From the NCBI GenBank assembly GCA_965230005.1, contig OZ245934.1:3782001-3846000 (forward strand): DNA of 64,000 nt. Reading direction: 5' to 3'. Both the position numbers and the translations under genes were made by a program. A model generated the notes under the pieces. That model worked only from the letters and a program-made list of their open reading frames with translations, made no database searches and was not told the DNA's origin. Below are positions 58,904 to 64,000 of this stretch, one piece after another. The stretch comes from SZUA-309 sp965230005. GTDB lineage: Bacteria > Pseudomonadota > Gammaproteobacteria > Pseudomonadales > Azotimanducaceae. Position 1 is the stretch's first letter. Each line of letters begins with the position of its first letter.

Positions 58904-60069
58904 GAGGCAGCCTCCTCGAGGACCTTTACAGGCTCCGTGATTGCAGATGCCTCCCGAAAACGGCCGTAGCTGTAGTAGGCGGCACAGGCCCCTTCGTCTG
59001 AAACCATGCACGAGCCGAGTGGATTGTCCGGCGTGCAGGCTGTGCTGAAGAGTTTGCAGTCCGTCGGCTTTTTCGCGCCGCGGAGAATATCCGGGCAGGC
59101 GCAGCTTTTCGTGCCGCGGGCGGCCATGTAGGTCATGGCGAAGCGCTCTTCCGCGTCGAACCGTCGATAGGCGGGCGCAATCTCCAGGGCGGAATCGGGG
59201 ATCTCGCCCAGCCCGCGCCATTCGAAGCTCGGTCGCCGGCACAGCACCTTGGTCATGAGTGCCTGGGCGCGTTCGTTCCCGGTACCGGTAACGGCCCGTG
59301 TGTATTGATTCTCTACCTCAGCTCGATCGTCGTTCAGCTGCCGAATCAGCATGAGGATGGATTGCAGCACGTCCAGCGGCTCGAAGCCGGCAATCACAAC
59401 GGGCTTGTGATAGTGCCTGGCGCCTGGCACGTAAGCGTCTGAGCCAATCACGACGCTAACGTGTGAGGGGCCGATGATGCCGTCTATCTCCACCCGCTCG
59501 CCGCTCGCCGGATCGACGTCGAGAATGGCGCCCATAGCGGCAGGCGTGAGCACGTGATTGCAGAACACGGAGAAGTTCTGCAGTCCTTCCGCTTCTGCCT
59601 GCAGTATGGCCAGCGCCGTAGGCGGCGTGGTTGTCTCGAAGCCGATGGCGAAGAACACCACCTCACGATCCGGGTTATCCCGTGCGAGGGCGAGCGCGTC
59701 GCTGACGGAGTAGACCATGCGGACGTCGCCCCCCTCGGCTTTGGCCGTGAGCAGCGAGCGGCGTCCGCTGCCTGGCACCCGGAGCATGTCCCCATAGGAG
59801 CAGAGGATTACTTCCGGGTGCTCAACGGCGAGGCGCAGGGCCATATCCAGGCGGCCAATGGGCAGGATGCAAACGGGACAGCCCGGGCCGTGAATCAGCT
59901 CGACATTTTTCGGTAAGAGGTCGGCAACGCCGTAGCGGAACACAGCGTGGGTGTGACCGCCACAGAACTCCATGAGTCGATAACAACGCGCCGGGTTCGC
60001 CTCTCTTGCGATGGCCCGGGCGATGGCTCTGGCTTTCTCGCCGTCGCGGAATTCGTCGATGTACTGCAT
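58900..60069 (-). CDS. hypD: Hydrogenase maturation protein HypD
   Basis: 389 residues from ATG 60069 (MQYIDEFRDGEKARAIARAI). Conserved CGGHT (MEFCGGHTHAVFRYGV), GPGCPVC (HGPGCPVCILP) and the C-terminal 4Fe-4S cysteines (SCACPDILRGAKKPTDCKLF ... NPLGSCMVS). With HypC it builds the Fe(CN)2CO unit. One base after hypC. Confidence 0.96.
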   Translation of the reverse strand: MQYIDEFRDGEKARAIARAIAREANPARCYRLMEFCGGHTHAVFRYGVADLLPKNVELIHGPGCPVCILPIGRLDMALRLAVEHPEVILCSYGDMLRVPGSGRRSLLTAKAEGGDVRMVYSVSDALALARDNPDREVVFFAIGFETTTPPTALAILQAEAEGLQNFSVFCNHVLTPAAMGAILDVDPASGERVEIDGIIGPSHVSVVIGSDAYVPGARHYHKPVVIAGFEPLDVLQSILMLIRQLNDDRAEVENQYTRAVTGTGNERAQALMTKVLCRRPSFEWRGLGEIPDSALEIAPAYRRFDAEERFAMTYMAARGTKSCACPDILRGAKKPTDCKLFSTACTPDNPLGSCMVSDEGACAAYYSYGRFREASAITEPVKVLEEAAS

Positions 60070-60070
60070 C

Positions 60071-60298
60071 TCAATGCACCTCCGCGGCTTCAGCCTCGGC
60101 CATGGTTGCCAGCGTTCGCTCGGCTTCTGCTTCGTCGAGCTTCGAAAGCGCATAGCCGACATGAAGGATCACCCAGTCACCGGTCTCGAGATTGTCTACC
60201 AGGGCGATGTTGATCTCCCGGACGATGCCGCCAACGCTGGCGAGCGCCCGCTCGTCGTCGACGATATCCCGGATCTGTACGGGTATGGCCAGGCACAT
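60071..60298 (-). CDS. hypC: Hydrogenase maturation chaperone HypC
   Basis: 75 residues with the invariant start MCLAIPVQI, whose Cys2 binds the iron unit and the hydrogenase large subunit, and GDWVILHVGYALSKLDEAEA. Shorter than E. coli HypC but with all key parts. Lies between hypF (two bases before) and hypD. Confidence 0.95.
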   Translation of the reverse strand: MCLAIPVQIRDIVDDERALASVGGIVREINIALVDNLETGDWVILHVGYALSKLDEAEAERTLATMAEAEAAEVH

Positions 60299-60300
60299 AC

Positions 60301-62697
60301 TCAGGTCCCTCCCTGGTAGTTTTCGGTAGCCCCGGCTGCCAGGGCGCGTCGTGCCACCCAGGCCTGCCCGAGACTGATGGCGCCATCGTTCGGTGGCATC
60401 GCCTGTGCGGTGACCACTCGCAGCCCACGGTCTTCGAGGCGTTGCGGCAGGCTTTCATGGAGCCAGCGGTTGAGCAGGCAGCCGCCGGCGAGCGCCACGG
60501 TGTCGATCCCCTGGCTGGAAGCAGCAGTGACAACCCATTCCGCGAGACCCGCTAATAAGGTGCCGTGGAAAATCTCGGCACCGGCGCGCGGGTCCTCCAG
60601 ATCGGCAAGGTGGCTGAGGAGCGGTGTGAAATCGAGCACGTTCGCTTCGAACGCGTTTGCTTCGAACGCGTTTGCTTCGAACGCGTTTGCTTCGAAAGCG
60701 TTTGCTTCAAGCGCGTTTGCTTCGGAAGCGTTGACCTCGATCAGAAAGCCGTTGCGCATGGCCTGCGGAACGCGCACGAGCCCTTCGAGTCGCATGGCGG
60801 CATCCCCTTCGAAGGCGGCGTGAGTGCACACGCCCAGTAAGGCGGCGGCGCAGTCGAAGAGACGACCGGCGGAGCTGGTGCGCGGTTGCGGCGCGCTGTC
60901 GAGCAGCCGGTTCAGGGCGGCTGCCTGCGGAATGGCCGCGAAGCGATCCGTGGCGGATGCCGATTCGTGCAGCCAGGCAGCAGCCAGACGCCAGGGCTCG
61001 CGGGCAGCGACATCACCCCCGGGAGCGGCAAGCGTTCGCAGATGACCGAGCCGTTCGAAACGATGCCCGTCCACCATAAGCAGTTCCCCACCCCAGGCTT
61101 CACCATCTGCTCCCAGGCCGTGGCCGTCGAGCGCAAGACCGAGCACCGGTTCGTTCACGCGATGTTCGGCCAGTACGGCGGCGATGTGCGCATGATGATG
61201 CTGGACGCGAATGAGCGGCAGATCGCGGTCTGCGGTTATCGCCTCGGCGAATCGGGTGGAGGCGTAGTCGTTGTGCCAGTCGCAGGCGACGGCGTCGAGA
61301 TTCCTTGCCGCCAGCTGTTCGAGGAGCGCGAAGATCCGCTGTTGACCAACCACACCCGCCGGTGCGTCGAGATCGCCAAGGTGCTGGGAGACGAACGCCT
61401 TGCGTTCCCGGGTGACGGTGACCGTGTTCTTCAGATGGGCGCCGGTTGCCGCCACGCAGGCCCCGGCGTCTCCAAGGTCGACGGGTTCCGGCGCGTAACC
61501 CCGGGCCCGGCGAATCAGAACAGGGCCCGCAGCCGTGCTGCGCAGCACCGAGTCATCCACACCCTGGGGAATACGCCGATCGTGATCGACGATCAGATCC
61601 GCGATGTCGCCGAGGCGGTTTCGGGCGTCGTCCCCATCGACGATGAGCGGTTCACCGGACACGTTTGCACTCGTGGCAACCAGCACGAGGTCGTTTTCCG
61701 CGTCGAGCCAGGTGGTGCCTCTGGGTTCGCCGAGGAGCGTATGCAGCAGCACGTAGTGCAGGGCGTTGCCCGGTAGCATGAAGCCCAGAGTGTTGAGGCC
61801 GGGCGCCAGGGCGTCAGGTAGTGTCATGCCGTTTGGGCGCTTTTCGGCGACGACGATCGGTCGGCGTTGATCCAGCAGCAGCCCGGCGACCCGATCATCG
61901 AGGTCGACGTAGCGGCGGGCGCTCGCCACGTTTGTCGTCATGAGCGCGAAGGGTTTGCCGTCCCGGCGCTTGCGGCGCCGCAGCGTTTCTACCGCCTCAA
62001 CGTTCCTTGCATCGCAAAGCAGGTGAAATCCGCCAATACCCTTGAGCGCGACGATGCCTCCGGCCTGGAGGGTCCTGGCCATGGTGTCGAAGGACTCGCT
62101 CAAGGTCGGGCCGCACTCCGGACAGGCGAGCGGTTCCGCGTGAAAGCGACGGCTGCCAGGATCCGTGTAGTCATGTGTGCAGGGCGTGCAGAGCGAGAAG
62201 TCCGCCATGGTCGTTGCTGCCCGGTCGTAGGGCAGACGCTCCCAGATCGCGTGGCGCGGTCCGCAGTGGCTGCAGGCAATGAAGGGATAGCGGTAGTGGC
62301 GGTCCTCTGGATCGAAGAGCTCCGCGAGGCAGTCCGGGCAGAGGCCGAGATCTGCCGGGATCACCGCCTCTGTTGCCGTGGGCGCCGCGTCGGCCGTGTC
62401 GAGAATTTCGAAAGTCTGTGCGGCTTCGTCGCTTGCCACGGAACCGCAATCTTTCAGGCAGTCGATGCGCGCTCGTGGCGGTGCATCGCGTTCGAGGGCT
62501 TCGAGGAACGCAGCCAGGTCCGGTCCCGCTGCTTCGATCTCGACGCCGGAGGCCGTGTTGCGGACGAAGCCGGTTATGGCGTATGCGCGGGCGGTGCGAT
62601 ACACGTGGGGTCGGAAACCGACCCCCTGTACCTGTCCCGTGAGCAGAAAGCGGCGCCGCTTATCGGCGCATTTTGCTTCTGCGGCGGGTCCGTTCAC
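60301..62697 (-). CDS. hypF: Carbamoyltransferase HypF, with an internal pentapeptide repeat
   Basis: 798 residues from GTG 62697, overlapping the hypB stop as GTGA. Domains: acylphosphatase-like (TGQVQGVGFRPHVYRTA, about residue 25), two zinc-finger pairs (CPDC, CSHC, CTPC, CPEC; about 105-190), YrdC-like (about 200-380) and Kae1-like carbamoyltransferase (from about 400; VQHHHAHIAAVLAEHR). It makes a carbamoyl-adenylate and transfers it to HypE. A tandem run of EANAF units (about 655-690) is inserted in the last domain, an expansion not expected in the family, described under the repeat. Confidence 0.95.
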   Translation of the reverse strand: MNGPAAEAKCADKRRRFLLTGQVQGVGFRPHVYRTARAYAITGFVRNTASGVEIEAAGPDLAAFLEALERDAPPRARIDCLKDCGSVASDEAAQTFEILDTADAAPTATEAVIPADLGLCPDCLAELFDPEDRHYRYPFIACSHCGPRHAIWERLPYDRAATTMADFSLCTPCTHDYTDPGSRRFHAEPLACPECGPTLSESFDTMARTLQAGGIVALKGIGGFHLLCDARNVEAVETLRRRKRRDGKPFALMTTNVASARRYVDLDDRVAGLLLDQRRPIVVAEKRPNGMTLPDALAPGLNTLGFMLPGNALHYVLLHTLLGEPRGTTWLDAENDLVLVATSANVSGEPLIVDGDDARNRLGDIADLIVDHDRRIPQGVDDSVLRSTAAGPVLIRRARGYAPEPVDLGDAGACVAATGAHLKNTVTVTRERKAFVSQHLGDLDAPAGVVGQQRIFALLEQLAARNLDAVACDWHNDYASTRFAEAITADRDLPLIRVQHHHAHIAAVLAEHRVNEPVLGLALDGHGLGADGEAWGGELLMVDGHRFERLGHLRTLAAPGGDVAAREPWRLAAAWLHESASATDRFAAIPQAAALNRLLDSAPQPRTSSAGRLFDCAAALLGVCTHAAFEGDAAMRLEGLVRVPQAMRNGFLIEVNASEANALEANAFEANAFEANAFEANAFEANVLDFTPLLSHLADLEDPRAGAEIFHGTLLAGLAEWVVTAASSQGIDTVALAGGCLLNRWLHESLPQRLEDRGLRVVTAQAMPPNDGAISLGQAWVARRALAAGATENYQGGT
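60646..60735 (-). repeat. 15-bp tandem repeat inside hypF
   Basis: Six head-to-tail 15-base units: three perfect copies of TTCGAACGCGTTTGC, then three diverging copies. On the coding strand each unit encodes Ala-Asn-Ala-Phe/Leu-Glu. The unit contains the small palindromes TTCGAA and ACGCGT. The frame is kept because the unit is a multiple of three. Confidence 0.95.
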
Positions 62698-63530
62698 GCG
62701 CTCACGGCCGCCATGGTGCGAGCGGCACCAATCCACTCGAGCCAGCGGTCGAGGCCGGCACCGGTGCGCGCCGACACTTCGATGACGGCGATACCGGGAT
62801 TCACCTTGCGCGCATTCGTGATCAACGCTGCCACGTCGAAGTCGAGATGCGGCACTAGGTCGACCTTTGAGACGAGCATGAGTGAGCTGGCGGCGAACAT
62901 GTTCGGGTATTTGAGGGGCTTGTCTTCCCCTTCTGTTACGGAAGCGATGACTACCTTGTGCGCCTCGCCGAGGTCGAAGCCCGCCGGGCAGACCAGGTTG
63001 CCGACGTTCTCGATGAACAACACGCCATCGTGAATGTGCAGCTGGTGAAAGGCTTTGTGCACCATGTCGGCGTCGAGGTGGCAGCCGCGGCCGGTGTTGA
63101 TCTGCAAGGCGGGTACGCCGGTTGCGCGAATCCGGTCGGCGTCGGCAGTGGTCTCCTGATCGCCCTCGATAACGGCACAGTTGAGCTTGGACCCGGTATC
63201 CTCCGCGCGGGCCGAAAGTGCTTCGAGCGTCTCCACGAGCAGTGTGGTTTTCCCGGCTCCGGGAGAAGAGACCAGGTTCAACGCCAGCACGCGGTGCTCG
63301 GCGAAGTGCTGCCGGTTTCCGGCGGCGATGGCGTTGTTCCGGCTCAGCAGATCCTGCTCGACGCGGATGAGCGTGGATTGCTGGGTGACGTCCTCACGCA
63401 GCACTTGAGGAGCCTCCCCTGCAGCCACGGCATGGGTTGTTGCATGCTCTGCACCATGCTCGTGGGTTCGATTTGTACCGTTCTCTTCGATTCGGGTTTC
63501 ACCCTCACTACAACCACAGACGCCACACAT
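62694..63530 (-). CDS. hypB: Hydrogenase nickel-incorporation GTPase HypB
   Basis: 278 residues from ATG 63530 (MCGVCGCSEGE), overlapping the hypA stop as TGATG; a longer frame runs back into hypA. N-terminal CxxCGC nickel site, a short His-rich stretch (THEHGAEHATTHA), and a SIMIBI GTPase domain with Walker A LNLVSSPGAGKTTLL (about residue 110) and the metal site motif GCHLDADMVHKA. It delivers nickel to the hydrogenase together with HypA. Confidence 0.95.
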   Translation of the reverse strand: MCGVCGCSEGETRIEENGTNRTHEHGAEHATTHAVAAGEAPQVLREDVTQQSTLIRVEQDLLSRNNAIAAGNRQHFAEHRVLALNLVSSPGAGKTTLLVETLEALSARAEDTGSKLNCAVIEGDQETTADADRIRATGVPALQINTGRGCHLDADMVHKAFHQLHIHDGVLFIENVGNLVCPAGFDLGEAHKVVIASVTEGEDKPLKYPNMFAASSLMLVSKVDLVPHLDFDVAALITNARKVNPGIAVIEVSARTGAGLDRWLEWIGAARTMAAVSA

Positions 63531-63871
63531 CAGCACACCTCCAGTTCTTTCAATCGCATTTCCTCTCCCTGCTCGACGATGAGCTGATGGCTCCCGCAAT
63601 CCGGACAGGGTTCTCCGCGCCGCGCCACGGTGATCGTGTTGGAACAGCCCATGCACCAGGCTTTGCCTGGGATCTCGTGGATCTCGAGAGTCGCCTCGGC
63701 GGCGACCGTTCCCGGCGCTGAGGCTTCGAAGGCGAAGCTCAGCGCATGGGGGTCCACGTGCCCGAGGGCGCCGAGCTCGACGACAACTCGACGCACTGCC
63801 GTGAAAGCGCGGGCCTGTCGCTGCTCGTCGATGAGGCTCAGCATGCCCTGACAGAGTGCCATCTCATGCAC
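63530..63871 (-). CDS. hypA: Hydrogenase nickel-incorporation protein HypA
   Basis: 113 residues from GTG 63871, chosen because the family begins MHE and this start gives MHEMALCQGMLSLIDEQRQA; the open frame extends six residues further back. Zinc site CMGC ... CPDC. His2 is the nickel ligand. The start overlaps the stop of the upstream gene by eight bases. Confidence 0.93.
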   Translation of the reverse strand: MHEMALCQGMLSLIDEQRQARAFTAVRRVVVELGALGHVDPHALSFAFEASAPGTVAAEATLEIHEIPGKAWCMGCSNTITVARRGEPCPDCGSHQLIVEQGEEMRLKELEVC

Positions 63872-64000
63872 TGGACGCATCCTCCACATCGATTGAGAAC
63901 GGCGCGCAGGGGTCGAGGCTTACCGCTTCGAGTTTCAGTTCTTCCAGTCCAGTCTGATCGATGGGTCCTTCCGCGTTGGCTTTCGCAACCAGCGGACCGT
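63864..64000 (-). CDS. C-terminal end of a hydrogenase accessory gene, probably HupK/HoxV-like
   Basis: Only the last 45 codons are in the window (GPLVAKANAEGPIDQTGLEE then LKLEAVSLDPCAPFSIDVED). A LDPC motif near the C-terminus resembles the DPC of hydrogenase large subunits without the following CxxH, as in HupK/HoxV-type assembly proteins related to the large subunit. The position right before hypA fits. The identity is tentative because most of the gene lies outside. Confidence 0.4.
   Translation of the reverse strand, partial: GPLVAKANAEGPIDQTGLEELKLEAVSLDPCAPFSIDVEDASSA

Noticed and set aside
57815..58969. 384-codon open frame opposite hypE
   Set aside because: Antisense to hypE; His-rich composition is a by-product of the reverse frame.

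Overview
The window looks like a piece of a G+C-rich gammaproteobacterial chromosome. Supporting signs are the housekeeping order rnr-rlmB, rpsF-rpsR-rplI-dnaB-radA, glyA-nrdR-ribD-nusB-thiL-pgpA and xseB-ispA, a one-piece tmRNA with the tag ANDENYALAA, and a TonB2-type energy-transduction operon. I cannot name the genus from sequence alone.

Layout. 1-22.8 kb is core chromosome: the start of a Na/Pi cotransporter, a GNAT acetyltransferase, tRNA-Leu(CAG), RNase R and RlmB, an acidic DUF4382-type lipoprotein, the S6/S18/L9 operon with DnaB and RadA, EttA, GlyA-NrdR-RibD-NusB-ThiL-PgpA, a retroviral-type aspartic protease, and a minus-strand group (Sel1-repeat protein, small winged-helix-like protein, XseB, IspA, alpha/beta hydrolase). 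Three structured intergenic repeats sit in the gaps on both sides of ettA (10.9, 12.9 and 13.4 kb). They share an inner core, but each has its own, unrelated, fully pairing outer stem.

22.8-38.5 kb is a tmRNA gene followed by an integrated element of about 15.3 kb. Its left end is the tmRNA 3' end and its right end is a 14-bp copy of that end at 38470-38483. It carries a P4-type integrase, AlpA-like regulators, many small unknown genes, a dGTPase, a Vsr-cytosine methyltransferase-putative nuclease-EVE cassette and, at the far end, a terminase-like small/large pair. It has no portal, capsid or tail genes. I read it as a phage-satellite-like island carrying anti-phage cargo.

38.5-47.2 kb is a second accessory region, less G+C-rich by eye. 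A tightly coupled minus-strand operon encodes a small protein, a GMC oxidoreductase, two extended SDRs, an SMR-type transporter, a UbiA-type prenyltransferase resembling decaprenyl-phosphate phosphoribosyltransferase, and a divergent PAP2 protein. A large membrane protein with a GT-C-like layout is divergently transcribed. Together they could make, flip and use a polyprenyl-phosphate-linked pentose; this is inference.

47.2-64 kb returns to G+C-rich sequence: a dimethylglycine/sarcosine dehydrogenase-like flavoprotein; a minus-strand TonB2 operon (DUF3450, long ExbB/TtpC-like, ExbB, ExbD, TonB, TPR protein, duplicated beta-barrel protein) preceded by a cupin and a D15/Omp85-type barrel; and a [NiFe]-hydrogenase maturation operon hypA-B-F-C-D-E, preceded by the 3' end of what is probably a HupK/HoxV-like gene. 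Short tandem repeats have expanded at several places: Ser-Asp codons in the lipoprotein, CCAG in an intergenic region, GATGGC near 46.7 kb and a 15-bp unit inside hypF.
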